Source of the DNA: Streptomyces sp. MA5143a
GTDB lineage: Bacteria > Actinomycetota > Actinomycetes > Streptomycetales > Streptomycetaceae
DNA length: 64,000 nucleotides
Reading direction: 5' to 3'
NCBI RefSeq assembly: GCF_900290235.1
Contig: NZ_OLMK01000006.1
Coordinates: 44,643 to 108,642 of the forward strand
Each line of letters starts with the position of its first letter. Within the stretch, counting starts at the first letter, position 1. Positions 43,693-51,966 of the stretch are shown here, piece by piece. The position numbers were made by a program, and so were the translations under genes. Below the pieces are notes generated by a model that worked only from the letters and a program-made list of their open reading frames with translations, made no database searches and was not told the DNA's origin.

Positions 43693-44574
43693 ATGGCGGC
43701 CATGGATCCGCATCTGCTCCGCACCTATGTCGCCGTGGCGCGCCTCGCCTCCTTCTCCGAGGCCGCGCGCGAGCTGGGCTACACGCAGTCCGCGGTGTCC
43801 CAGCACATCGCCGCGCTGGAACAGGACCTCGGCGCCGCCCTGCTGACCCGGCGTCCGGTGACGCCCACGGCCGCCGGGGAGCGGCTCCTCGAACACGCCG
43901 GGCCGCTGCTGCTGCGGCTCGACGCGGCCCGCGCCGACGTGGTCCGGATGGCGTCCGCGCCCGAGCACGGGCTGACCCTCGCCGTGACCCCGACCGCCCT
44001 CGGCCCCCGGACCGTCGCCGCGCTGCCCGCCGCCGGTGTGACCCTGCGGGCCCTCGGCCGCGCCGACATCCCGGCGGCGGTCGCCACCGGCGCCGCCGAC
44101 CTCGGCCTCGTCGACGGGCTCGCCGCGCCCAGCGACCCGTTGCGGCTGCCCGACGTCGCGCCGCTGACCACGTACGGCGTCGCCGAGGAACCCGTCTGTG
44201 TCCTCCTCCCGGCCGCCCACCCCCTCGCCCGGCGCCCCGGACTGCGCCTCGCCGACCTCGTCGACGCCCGCTGGCTGGACGCGCCCGGCGCGGGCCTGCC
44301 CCTGGACCGCCTCCACACCGCGGGCGGGGTAGGGGGCGTCCGCACCGCCCTGCGCTACGAGGGCACCGACCTGCGGACGCTCACGACCCTCGCCGCCGCC
44401 GGGCACGGCCTGACGGTCCTGCCCCGCAGCTTCACGACGGACGTACCGGGCGCGGTCGCCGTCCCCCTCGTCGAGCCCCGCCTGGTGCACCGCACGGAAC
44501 TGATCCACGGCGCGGCCCTGCGCGGCCCGGCGGCGACCCTGGCCCGCGAACTGACGGAGCGGCACGGGGAGTGA
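43693..44574 (+). CDS. LysR-family transcriptional regulator
   Basis: 293 aa (ATG at 43693; the ATG at 43702 is equally possible). The N-terminal winged HTH is canonical: LRTYVAVARLASFSEAAREL and GYTQSAVSQHIAALEQDLGA. The C-terminal effector domain has two alpha/beta lobes. It is divergent from the amidotransferase gene across about 100 bp containing GCGATAAGC-type AT patches, the usual LysR geometry for regulating the neighbour. Confidence 0.92.
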   Translation: MAAMDPHLLRTYVAVARLASFSEAARELGYTQSAVSQHIAALEQDLGAALLTRRPVTPTAAGERLLEHAGPLLLRLDAARADVVRMASAPEHGLTLAVTPTALGPRTVAALPAAGVTLRALGRADIPAAVATGAADLGLVDGLAAPSDPLRLPDVAPLTTYGVAEEPVCVLLPAAHPLARRPGLRLADLVDARWLDAPGAGLPLDRLHTAGGVGGVRTALRYEGTDLRTLTTLAAAGHGLTVLPRSFTTDVPGAVAVPLVEPRLVHRTELIHGAALRGPAATLARELTERHGE

Positions 44575-44664
44575 GGGCGGGGCACGCGCGCGGGGAGAGG
44601 GGTGACCCGCTGGCGGCGAGGCGGCGAGGGGTGGAGACGGCGGCGAGGGGTGGCGCCTCCGTGG

Positions 44665-44759
44665 GGCGCGGTGACCGGCGTGAGGCGCGGTGACCGGCGC
44701 GAGCGGCGCTGATGGGTGTGTGCGGCGCTGATGGATGTGCGCGGCGCTGATGGGGTGTC
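44665..44759. repeat. Five-unit 19-bp tandem array upstream of the PDZ gene
   Basis: Two units of GGCGCGGTGACCGGCGTGA type (44665-44683, 44684-44702) run without a break into three units of GCGGCGCTGATGGGTGTGT type (44703-44721, 44722-44740, 44741-44759). All have a 19-bp period, and the two types share about 12 of 19 positions. A further GGCGGCGAGGGGTGG duplication precedes the array. The array ends 84 bp before the start codon. Confidence 0.75.
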
Positions 44760-44843
44760 AGTCTCACTCTTTCGTGGCTCGTCGCGCCGTCGTGCGCCGG
44801 GTAGATGTCCGCCCGACCGAACCGCGGACCGGAGGCGCGCACC

Positions 44844-45521
44844 ATGGAGCAGACCGCGTTGAGCCCCAAGGCCAGGCCCGGCGACGGGCCCGGCGGCGAC
44901 GTACCCGACCAGGTTCCGGACCAGGTGCCCGACCAGGCGCCCGACGAGGACCGGCCGTCCGGCCCGGCCCGGCGACCGCATGCCGCGCCCCGCCGTGCGT
45001 GGCAGCGGGTGGTCACCCTGGTGTTCGCCCTGGTCACCTGTGTGGTCCTGGTCCTGTCGGGCGTCGGACTCGGCGCGCTGGGCCTCACGGCGACCGGTGT
45101 GGGCGCCCTCGCCGAGGCCCGGCGGAACCCGGCCGCCTCCCCGCGCCCCGTCAGCGGTGGGGTGCTGCCGACCACCCCCGTACCGGCGCTGGCCGCGGCC
45201 CCCGGCCAGGCCCCGGCCATCGGCGGTTCAACCATGGGCGGTTCGGCCCCCGCCCGCGCGACCCTCGGTGTCGAGGCCGTCGACGCCCCCGGGGGTACGG
45301 GCGCGCTCGTCGTCGGCGTGCATGTGCCCGGCCCCGGCTACGGCGCGGGCCTGGTCCGGGGTGATGTCGTCCTCGCCGTCGGGGGCACCCGCACCGGATC
45401 GGCGGCCGACCTCGCGCGGGCGATCGCCGCCGCGCGCCCCGGCAGCCCGGCGAGACTCCTGGTACGCCACGCGAACGGCACCCGCCGCTACCTGGTGGCC
45501 GTACCGGGGGTGGCCGTCTGA
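44844..45521 (+). CDS. Single-pass membrane protein with C-terminal PDZ domain and no protease domain
   Basis: 225 aa; GGAGG lies 8 nt before the ATG. The cytoplasmic N-terminus has a short tandem PDQVPDQVPDQAPDED. One membrane helix (about 55-80, VVTLVFALVTCVVLVLSGVG) is followed by a Pro/Ala linker and a PDZ domain (about 140-225: LGVEAVDAPGGTGALVVGVH, GAGLVRGDVVLAVGGTRTGS). DegP/HtrA proteins have a trypsin domain between helix and PDZ; it is absent here. The protein probably tethers peptides or partner proteins outside the membrane. Confidence 0.8.
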   Translation: MEQTALSPKARPGDGPGGDVPDQVPDQVPDQAPDEDRPSGPARRPHAAPRRAWQRVVTLVFALVTCVVLVLSGVGLGALGLTATGVGALAEARRNPAASPRPVSGGVLPTTPVPALAAAPGQAPAIGGSTMGGSAPARATLGVEAVDAPGGTGALVVGVHVPGPGYGAGLVRGDVVLAVGGTRTGSAADLARAIAAARPGSPARLLVRHANGTRRYLVAVPGVAV

Positions 45522-45611
45522 GCCGCGCCGAGCGCTCCCCGGTGGCCGGCACCGGGCGGCCGACCCTCGACGGCAGCCGCACCCACCGGCCCTCACCGAC
45601 GGGAACCGGCC

Positions 45612-46367
45612 CTACGGCGCCACCCGGAAGTGGCTGGTCAGGCGGCCCTCGTCGTCCAGCACATGGAACGCCAGTCCGGGCGGCGCCTCCCGGTCGGCGA
45701 CCGGGTCGCCCTCCCAGGGCAGCCGGAGCGTCCATGTCACCCCCGGCCCGACGACCAGCGGCCGCCCCGCGAACACGGTCGCGGCGGGCGTGTGGGCGTG
45801 CCCGGTGACGATCCCCGCGATCTCGGTCCGGCGCTCCAGCAGCCGGGCCAGCGCGGAGGGCCGGCCCAGTCGGTACGCGTCCGGCAGCGGGTGGTGCAGC
45901 GCCACCGGCGGGTGGTGGAAGGCCAGCAGCGCCGGCCGGTCCCCGTCGAGGTCGTCGAGGGTCTCCTCGATCCAGGCGTACGTCTGCGCGTCCAGCTCGC
46001 CCTCGTCCCGCCCCGGCACGCTGGAGTCGCACATCAGCACCGCCGCGTCGTCGAAGAGACGCACGCTGTTGACGGGCCCGTCGGCGGGCGGCTCGCCGAG
46101 CAGCGCCTTGCGGTAGGGCCCCCGGCTGTCGTGGTTGCCCGGGCAGGTGAGCACCGGGAACGGCGCGTCCCCGTCCCGTAGCCCCAGCAGGCGCGCCGCC
46201 TCCTCGTACTCGGCCTCGGTGCCGTGGTCCGCGATGTCCCCGGTCACCAGCAGCGCGTCCACCCGGCCGGGCAGGCCCCACAGCAGGTCCCGCACCCGCT
46301 CGGCCCGCCGGGTGGCCCGGTCCGTCCCGTCCAGATGCAGATCACTGATGTGCGCGAGTACGAGCAT
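45612..46367 (-). CDS. Metallophosphoesterase (calcineurin-like, cyclic-nucleotide phosphodiesterase type)
   Basis: 251 aa with every di-metal motif: AHISDLHLDG (DxH, about 8-10), VTGDIADHG (GD), CPGNHDSRG (GNHD), AFHHPPVALHHP and GHAHTPA (GHxH). The layout resembles CpdA/Icc 3',5'-cyclic nucleotide phosphodiesterases and related class III enzymes; the actual substrate cannot be decided from sequence. It stands alone and converges on the PDZ gene. A candidate promoter with a dyad lies upstream at 46413-46442. Confidence 0.9.
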   Translation of the reverse strand: MLVLAHISDLHLDGTDRATRRAERVRDLLWGLPGRVDALLVTGDIADHGTEAEYEEAARLLGLRDGDAPFPVLTCPGNHDSRGPYRKALLGEPPADGPVNSVRLFDDAAVLMCDSSVPGRDEGELDAQTYAWIEETLDDLDGDRPALLAFHHPPVALHHPLPDAYRLGRPSALARLLERRTEIAGIVTGHAHTPAATVFAGRPLVVGPGVTWTLRLPWEGDPVADREAPPGLAFHVLDDEGRLTSHFRVAP

Positions 46368-46412
46368 CGCCGTACGCCTCCCTTGGGCCCACTGACTTAA
46401 TGGAACAGAGGA

Positions 46413-46442
46413 ATCTAAGCATTAGTGCTAACGGATGGGCAA
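46413..46442 (-). promoter_or_regulatory. Metallophosphoesterase promoter with an imperfect palindrome in the spacer
   Basis: On the reverse strand TTGCCC (46442-46437) and TTAGAT (46418-46413) are spaced by 18 nt. Overlapping them lies TAAGCATTAGTGCTAA (46416-46431), a 16-bp imperfect palindrome (12 of 16 symmetric). A repressor binding here would block the promoter. No neighbouring regulator gene is present. Confidence 0.4.
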
Positions 46443-46775
46443 TCGGCAACCATTAACGCCCCAGCGTCGTGCTGATCATCAAGGAGTCGCCGCGCGGCAG
46501 GCGCGCGGGGCGCGGTGGTCCTCGTCGTGTTCGGCGTGCAGACCCTGTGGCAGGCGCGCCGAGCGAAGGGCGACCCGGCGGCGTGCTGCCGCTCCTCGGC
46601 GCCCACCTCGCCCTGGAGAGCTCTCGGCGCGGCCCTGTCTACGGGCGCCCCGGAGCGCACGCGCGCCGACACCCTGCGGCAATGGGGTCGCGTGCGCTGC
46701 CGCGGGCGGGCAGGATGCTGCCCGTAGGGCGTGCCGCGCCCTGCCCCAGGGAACTCCGAGCACACGGAGGCATGG
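46443..46775. other. Gene-free region before the Xaa-Pro peptidase gene
   Basis: About 330 bp with mixed, weak coding signals in several frames, none with a ribosome binding site. A short 70-codon frame (46515-46727) starts with a hydrophobic run but then becomes Arg/Cys-rich noise. I see no gene I would support. Confidence 0.45.
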
Positions 46776-47945
46776 ATGACCGGCACGTCTGGCCATGGAT
46801 CCGCGCCACTGACCGCCGACGGCCCGTCCGGCCCCCTGACGCCCTTCACCGTCGACGACTACCGCGCCCGGATGCGGCGGGCCGCCCGCGCCGCCGCCGA
46901 CGCGGGCCTCGACGGGCTGTTGGTGGCGCCGGGCCCCGACCTGGTGTGGCTGACGGGGTACCGGCCGCCGGAGACCGAGCGGCTCACCCTGCTGGTGCTG
47001 CGGGACGGCGAGAACCCGGTGCTGGTGGTGCCCGCCCTGGAGGCCCCGGACGCCGCGGAGGCCCCCGGCGGCCCCGCGCTGGACCTGCGCGACTGGACCG
47101 ACGGCAAGGATCCCTACGACCCGGCCGTGCCCCTCCTCGGGCCGCGCGGCCGTTTCGGCGTCAGCGACAACACCTGGGCGCTGCACCTGCTCGGCCTGCA
47201 GGGGCGACTGCCCGGCACGGCGTACGTCGGGCTGTCCGAGGCCCTGCCGATGCTGCGCGCCGTCAAGGACGCGGCGGAGCTGGAGCGGATGGCGGCGGCG
47301 GGCGCGGCCGCCGACCGGGCGTACGAGGAGATCCTGCGGGTCCGGTTCGCCGGGCGCCGGGAGACCGAGGTCGCCGCCGATCTCGCCGACCTGCTGCGGC
47401 GGTTCGGGCACTCCCAGGTCGACTTCACGATCGTCGCCTCCGGGCCGAACGGCGCCAACCCGCACCACGAGGCCGGCGACCGCGTCATCACCGACGGCGA
47501 CATGGTCGTCCTCGACTTCGGCGGACTCAAGGACGGCTACGGCTCCGACACCTCCCGCACCGTCCACGTCGGCGAACCCGACGCCGAGGAACGCGAGGTC
47601 CACGACGTCGTACGCGCCGCCCAGGAGGCCGGGTTCCGCGCGGTCCGGCCCGGCGCCGCCTGCCAGGACGTCGACCGGGCGGCCCGCGCCGTCATCGCCG
47701 ACGCCGGGTACGGCGACCGCTTCATCCACCGCACCGGCCACGGCATCGGGGTCACCACCCACGAGCCGCCGTACATGGTCGAGGGCGAGGAACGCCCCCT
47801 CGTGCCCGGCATGTGCTTCTCCGTCGAACCCGGCGTCTATCTGCCGGGCCGCTTCGGGGTGCGGATCGAGGACATCGTGACCGTCACCGAGGACGGCGGG
47901 CGACGCCTCAACACCACCCCGCGCGACATGGCGACAGTGCACTGA
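46776..47945 (+). CDS. M24-family Xaa-Pro aminopeptidase
   Basis: 389 aa from the ATG at 46776, five nt after GGAGG. The N-terminal creatinase-like domain (YRARMRRAARAAADAGLDGL ... VWLTGYRPPETERL) precedes the pita-bread catalytic domain. Metal ligands are visible: Asp in MVVLDFGGLKDGYGSDTSRT (two Asp), His in HRTGHGIGVTTHEPP, Glu in CFSVEPGVYLPG and Glu in GVRIEDIVTVTEDG. It removes N-terminal residues preceding proline, probably in the cytoplasm as no signal peptide is seen. The following phosphotransferase-fold gene begins 53 bp later on the same strand. Confidence 0.93.
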   Translation: MTGTSGHGSAPLTADGPSGPLTPFTVDDYRARMRRAARAAADAGLDGLLVAPGPDLVWLTGYRPPETERLTLLVLRDGENPVLVVPALEAPDAAEAPGGPALDLRDWTDGKDPYDPAVPLLGPRGRFGVSDNTWALHLLGLQGRLPGTAYVGLSEALPMLRAVKDAAELERMAAAGAAADRAYEEILRVRFAGRRETEVAADLADLLRRFGHSQVDFTIVASGPNGANPHHEAGDRVITDGDMVVLDFGGLKDGYGSDTSRTVHVGEPDAEEREVHDVVRAAQEAGFRAVRPGAACQDVDRAARAVIADAGYGDRFIHRTGHGIGVTTHEPPYMVEGEERPLVPGMCFSVEPGVYLPGRFGVRIEDIVTVTEDGGRRLNTTPRDMATVH

Positions 47946-47998
47946 CCCCTCCGAGGAGCCCCAGAACCCCCTCCCCTCCGGACGACAACGGCGCGACC

Positions 47999-48940
47999 AT
48001 GACCCAGGCACCGAAACCCACCGCGGACACCGTCCGCCGACTGGTCCGTTCCCTGATGAAGAACGGCGGGGGGAGGGCCGGCGGCGCGGGCGGCGACGGC
48101 CCCGACGTACGGCCCGTCACCGAGGAGAGCGGTCCGTGGACCTGGTGGGTCGGCACCCGCCATGTGCTGCGCCTCGCCCCCGACCGGCACGCCGTCGTAC
48201 GGCAGCGGCGCGAGCTGCGGCTGCGCGACCTGGTCCGGCCGCACGTCGGCGTCGCCGTCCCGGTGAGCGTCGCGCACGGCGAATGGTCCGGCGGCCTCAC
48301 CTACACGCTCGACACGCGCGTCCCCGGCACCGCCGCCGCCGTGCACGACGTGTCCGCCGTGGGCGAGGACGACCTGGCCGGGCTCCTCGCCGGACTGCGC
48401 GAGGTGCCGCAGCGGCAGGCGGAGGCGCTCGGGGTGCCCCGGCTGCCGGCGCGTTCACTGGAGGCCCTGCGGACGGCGGCGGGACGGGCCGCCAAGCAGC
48501 TCGCCGGAGCGGACGAGTTCGATCCGGCGCGGCTGGGGCAGCTCACCGCGCCCAACGCCGCGCAGCTCACCGCTCCCGCGGCCGTGCTCGTCCACCACGC
48601 GCTGACCGGCGAACACCTGCTGGTCGGCGCCGACGGACGGGTGCGGGGGGTACTGGACTGGAGCGACGCGGCGGTCGGTGACCCCGCCGAGGACATCGCG
48701 CGCCTCGCGACGGCGGTCGGCGCGCCCGCGGCGGTCCGCGCGGCGACCCTCGCCGGGTACGGGGCGCGGCCCTGTCTGCGGGGGCTCTGGCTGGCCCGCT
48801 GCGACACGGTCGTCGCTCTCGCGGCGGCCGCGCAGGGGCGGGGCGCGGCCGCGCCGCTCCCCGCGCTGCGGGAGCGGCTGCGGCGGGCGTGGGAGCCGAT
48901 CCTGCTGGAGCGGGTGACCGATCTGCGGGGGGAGGACTGA
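47999..48940 (+). CDS. Phosphotransferase-fold (APH-like) protein lacking the catalytic Asp
   Basis: 313 aa from the ATG at 47999. The C-terminal lobe resembles aminoglycoside phosphotransferases: VLDWSDAAVGDPAEDIARLA (about 218-237) matches the metal-binding Asp loop. The catalytic HxDxxxxN is however H199-H-A-L-T-G-E-H206, with Ala instead of the base Asp and His instead of Asn. No GxGxxG-like nucleotide loop is clear in the N-lobe. The protein is therefore probably a non-catalytic relative or has an altered mechanism. It is next to the peptidase gene and likely co-transcribed. Confidence 0.75.
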   Translation: MTQAPKPTADTVRRLVRSLMKNGGGRAGGAGGDGPDVRPVTEESGPWTWWVGTRHVLRLAPDRHAVVRQRRELRLRDLVRPHVGVAVPVSVAHGEWSGGLTYTLDTRVPGTAAAVHDVSAVGEDDLAGLLAGLREVPQRQAEALGVPRLPARSLEALRTAAGRAAKQLAGADEFDPARLGQLTAPNAAQLTAPAAVLVHHALTGEHLLVGADGRVRGVLDWSDAAVGDPAEDIARLATAVGAPAAVRAATLAGYGARPCLRGLWLARCDTVVALAAAAQGRGAAAPLPALRERLRRAWEPILLERVTDLRGED

Positions 48941-49322
48941 GGGTCGTGCGGAGTGGCGGGGCCGCTCACCGCGGGGAGCGTCCGGGGGCGCGGGCCGAGG
49001 GTCGCGCAGGAGCTCGGGGCGGGCGTGGCACGGCGACCGCGGCTGGTCCGTGGTCGCTCGCGCAGCTCCCCGCGCCCCTGGAGAAACGGGCCTGCCGCCC
49101 GCCCTCCCCCCGAAAGGGTGCGGCCTGCGGCGAGGCGTCAGCAGGTGTCGCCGTCGAAGAGCACGGGGCGCAGCCCCGGTCGCTTTCCAGGGGCGCGGGG
49201 AACTGCGCGACCGGCCCCGACGGACCCGCAGCCGCCCGCCGCGCGCCGGCCCCCGCCGTGCAGGCCCGGCGTAGGGCGTCGACCCGTCGAGCAGCCCCCG
49301 CCCCCGGCCGTCCGCGGCAGCG
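48941..49322. other. Gene-free gap holding a dispersed inverted repeat
   Basis: About 380 bp between convergent genes. It is taken up mainly by the inverted repeat at 49058-49212; no coding frame is supported. Confidence 0.6.
49058..49212. repeat. Inverted repeat of the GCGCAGTTCCCCGCGCCCCT family
   Basis: The left arm 49058-49082 (CGCGCAGCTCCCCGCGCCCC plus TGGA) pairs with 49187-49212 in inverse orientation, with a short inner variable region. It is the same element type as at 30695-30841 and 32723-32742, again placed between convergent genes. Confidence 0.75.
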
Positions 49323-51068
49323 TCACGGCACCGTCAGTACCACGCAGGACTCGGCCGGCAGGGTCAGGAGGCCGTCCGGGCCCGGGGGGTTCACCGGGTC
49401 CCACGCGGCCAGGATCCGGGCCTGCGCCGTGCCCAGGGGGATGGCCGCCGGCTCCTTGCCGAGGTTCAGGGCCACCCGGACGTCGCCGCGGCGGAAGCCG
49501 AACCAGCGGGCGTCCTCGTCGTACGCGACCTTGACGTCGGACAGGTCCGGGTCGGAGAGGTCGGGGTGGGAGCGGCGCAGGGCGATCAGGTCGCGGTACC
49601 AGGCCAGCATCCGCGCGTGGGGCTCGACCGACGGCTCGGACCAGTCCAGGCACGAGCGGTCACGCGTCGCCGGGTCCTGCGGGTCCGGCACGTCCTCCTC
49701 CGCCCAGCCGTGCTCCGCGAACTCCCGGCGCCGCCCCCGCCGTACCGCCTCGGCCAGCTCCGGATCGGTGTGGTCGGTGAAGAACTGCCAGGGCGTGCCC
49801 GCCGCCCACTCCTCGCCCATGAACAGCATCGGCGTGAACGGCCCCGTGAGCGTCAGCGCCGCCGCGCACGCCAGCAGACCGGGGGAGAGCGTCGCCGACA
49901 GCCGGTCGCCCTGGGCCCGGTTGCCGACCTGGTCGTGGGTCTGGGTGTAGCCGAGCAGCCGGTGCGCGGAGACCCGCGTACGGTCCAGGGGCCGGCCGTG
50001 GGACCGGCCACGGAACGACGAGTACGTGCCGTCGTGGAAGTACCCGCCGGTGAGGGTCTTCGCCAGTCCGGCGAGCCCCGCCCGCGCGAAGTCCGCGTAG
50101 TAGCCCTGCGATTCGCCGGTCAGGGTCGTGTGCAGCGTGTGGTGGAAGTCGTCGTTCCACTGCGCGTGCAGCCCGGTGCCGCCCTCCGCGCGCGGGGTGA
50201 CGAGCCGAGGGTCGTTCAGATCGGACTCGGCGATCAGGAACAACGGCCGCCCCACCTCGGCGCCGAACGCGTCCACGGCCGTCGACAGCTCCTCCAGGAA
50301 GTGGCACGCGCGCGTGTCGCGCAACGCGTGCACCGCGTCCAGGCGCAGCCCGTCGAGCCGGTAGTCCCGCAGCCACGCCAGCGCGCTGCCGAGGAAGTAG
50401 GCCCGCACCTCGTCCGAGCCGGGCGCGTCCAGGTTGACCGCGGCACCCCAGGGCGTGTGGTGCCGCTCGGTGAAGTACGGGCCGAAGACGGGCAGGTAGT
50501 TGCCGGACGGGCCCAGGTGGTTGTGGACCACGTCGAGCACGACCCCGAGGCCCAGCCCGTGCGCCGCGTCCACGAACCGTTTGAGGGCCTCGGGACCGCC
50601 GTACGGCTCGTGCACGGCCCACAGCGAGACCCCCTCGTACCCCCAGCCGTGCGTCCCCGGGAACGGGCACAGCGGCATCAACTCGACGTGGGTGACGCCC
50701 AGTTCCGCGAGATGCCCGAGCCGCTCGGCGGCCGCGTCCAGCGTGCCCTCGGGCGTGTACGTGCCCACGTGCAGCTCGTACAGCACCGCACCCGGCAGTC
50801 CGCGCCCCTCCCACGGCACCCGCCACGCGTACCGCCCGTGGTCCACGACCGCGCTCGGTCCGTCCGGGCCGTCGGGCTGACGGCGCGAGCGCGGGTCGGG
50901 CCGGACCGGCCCGTCGTCGACGGCGAACCCGTAGCGCGTGCCGTCCGTCGCCTCCGCGTCGGCCGTCCACCAGCCCGGGCGCCCGGGATCGCGCTCCATC
51001 GCGTGCGTGGCGCCCTCACAGTGGAGCGTCATCCGGTCGGCTTGCGGTGCCCACACCTCGAACTGCAC
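49323..51068 (-). CDS. treZ: Malto-oligosyltrehalose trehalohydrolase (TreZ)
   Basis: 581 aa, GTG start at 51068. A GH13 alpha-amylase-family enzyme that releases trehalose from maltooligosyltrehalose. An N-terminal beta domain (FEVWAPQADRMTLHCEG) precedes the barrel with LYELHVGTYTPEGTLDAA, DVVHNHLGPSGNY (region I), GLRLDAVHAL (region II, nucleophile Asp), LIAESDLNDPR (region III, acid Glu) and YTQTHDQVGNRAQGDRL (region IV). It pairs with TreY, encoded 4 kb away on the same strand and separated by a non-trehalose island. Confidence 0.95.
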   Translation of the reverse strand: MQFEVWAPQADRMTLHCEGATHAMERDPGRPGWWTADAEATDGTRYGFAVDDGPVRPDPRSRRQPDGPDGPSAVVDHGRYAWRVPWEGRGLPGAVLYELHVGTYTPEGTLDAAAERLGHLAELGVTHVELMPLCPFPGTHGWGYEGVSLWAVHEPYGGPEALKRFVDAAHGLGLGVVLDVVHNHLGPSGNYLPVFGPYFTERHHTPWGAAVNLDAPGSDEVRAYFLGSALAWLRDYRLDGLRLDAVHALRDTRACHFLEELSTAVDAFGAEVGRPLFLIAESDLNDPRLVTPRAEGGTGLHAQWNDDFHHTLHTTLTGESQGYYADFARAGLAGLAKTLTGGYFHDGTYSSFRGRSHGRPLDRTRVSAHRLLGYTQTHDQVGNRAQGDRLSATLSPGLLACAAALTLTGPFTPMLFMGEEWAAGTPWQFFTDHTDPELAEAVRRGRRREFAEHGWAEEDVPDPQDPATRDRSCLDWSEPSVEPHARMLAWYRDLIALRRSHPDLSDPDLSDVKVAYDEDARWFGFRRGDVRVALNLGKEPAAIPLGTAQARILAAWDPVNPPGPDGLLTLPAESCVVLTVP

Positions 51069-51283
51069 GGAACGGTTCTCCCTCGGCTGCCGGTCGTGAT
51101 GGTCGGGGGACGGTCAGGAGTCGTCATGGAGCCTTCCCGTCCATCGTGCGACAAACGAGATCAAGGCGCCCTCGGATCGGCGTGTTTGCCCCGCGCGTCG
51201 CACTCTCGCTCGCCATGTCCGAGGATCGTCACCGTTTACCGGTTTTCTGGACACCCCGGCTTCACTGACCGACAATCACACGC

Positions 51284-51835
51284 GTGACGTCGTCTTTCGA
51301 GTTCAACACCTACCCCGCGCGGCTGTCGGACGCCGAGCGCGACCACGCGTTGAGGGTGCTCCGTGACGGCGTCGCCCTCGGCCGCCTCTCCCATGACACG
51401 TTCATCCGGCGCATGGAGCTGGCGCTCACCGCCCGCCGCTCCGACGAGCTGGCCGCGCTCACCGCCGACCTGCCCGTCGAGAGCCGCTGGTCCCGGCTGG
51501 TCCTCGGCACCGTCGGGGCGGTCTCCGGCTTCGGGGTGAAGCTCCGCCGGGCCTGGCAGGCCGAGCGGCTGCCCAAGCTCCAGCTGCCGCACCCCGCGAG
51601 CGGCCACGCCCTGCGCATCGGCCGCGACCCCGCCAACGGGCTGCGGCTCAGCCACGAGACGGTCTCCCGGGTGCACGCCGAGCTGACCCGGCAGGGCGGC
51701 ATGTGGATCCTGCGCGACCTCGGCTCCACCAACGGCACCACCGTCAACGGACGTCGGGTCATCGGAGCGGCCGTCGTCCGTGACGGGGACCAGGTCGGTT
51801 TCGGCCGCATGACCTTCCGCCTCTCCTCCGAGTGA
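51284..51835 (+). CDS. DUF1707-FHA domain protein
   Basis: 183 aa, GTG start. The DUF1707 motif at the N-terminus reads RLSDAERDHALRVLRDGVALGRLSHDTFIRRMELALTAR in two blocks (about 12-50). It is joined through a short basic linker to an FHA domain: LRIGRDPANGLRLSHETVSRVHAEL (about 107-131, with the Gly-Arg and Ser-x-x-His core) and LRDLGSTNGTTVNGRRV. FHA domains bind phosphothreonine, so it is likely a reader in Ser/Thr kinase signalling. It is divergent from treZ and on the same strand as the M14-inhibitor pair. Confidence 0.88.
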   Translation: MTSSFEFNTYPARLSDAERDHALRVLRDGVALGRLSHDTFIRRMELALTARRSDELAALTADLPVESRWSRLVLGTVGAVSGFGVKLRRAWQAERLPKLQLPHPASGHALRIGRDPANGLRLSHETVSRVHAELTRQGGMWILRDLGSTNGTTVNGRRVIGAAVVRDGDQVGFGRMTFRLSSE

Positions 51836-51966
51836 CCCCGCCGGCCGAGCCACCGCAAAGCTCTGGCCTGGGATTTACGCAGCGAGTTTCCGAACATGCC
51901 TTGTGTTCCGGGGTGTTGACGTACGTTCTCGGCCATGACTGACTGTGCGTACACCATGCACAGCAG

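Noticed and set aside
46515..46727. Small 70-codon open frame in the gap before the peptidase
   Set aside because: No ribosome binding site, abrupt loss of hydrophobic character and Arg/Cys-rich end; not supported as a gene.
51235..51246. TTTACCGGTTTT near the treZ promoter as a LacI-type site
   Set aside because: Only the 6-bp core is symmetric, and no positional link to the start of treZ could be shown.
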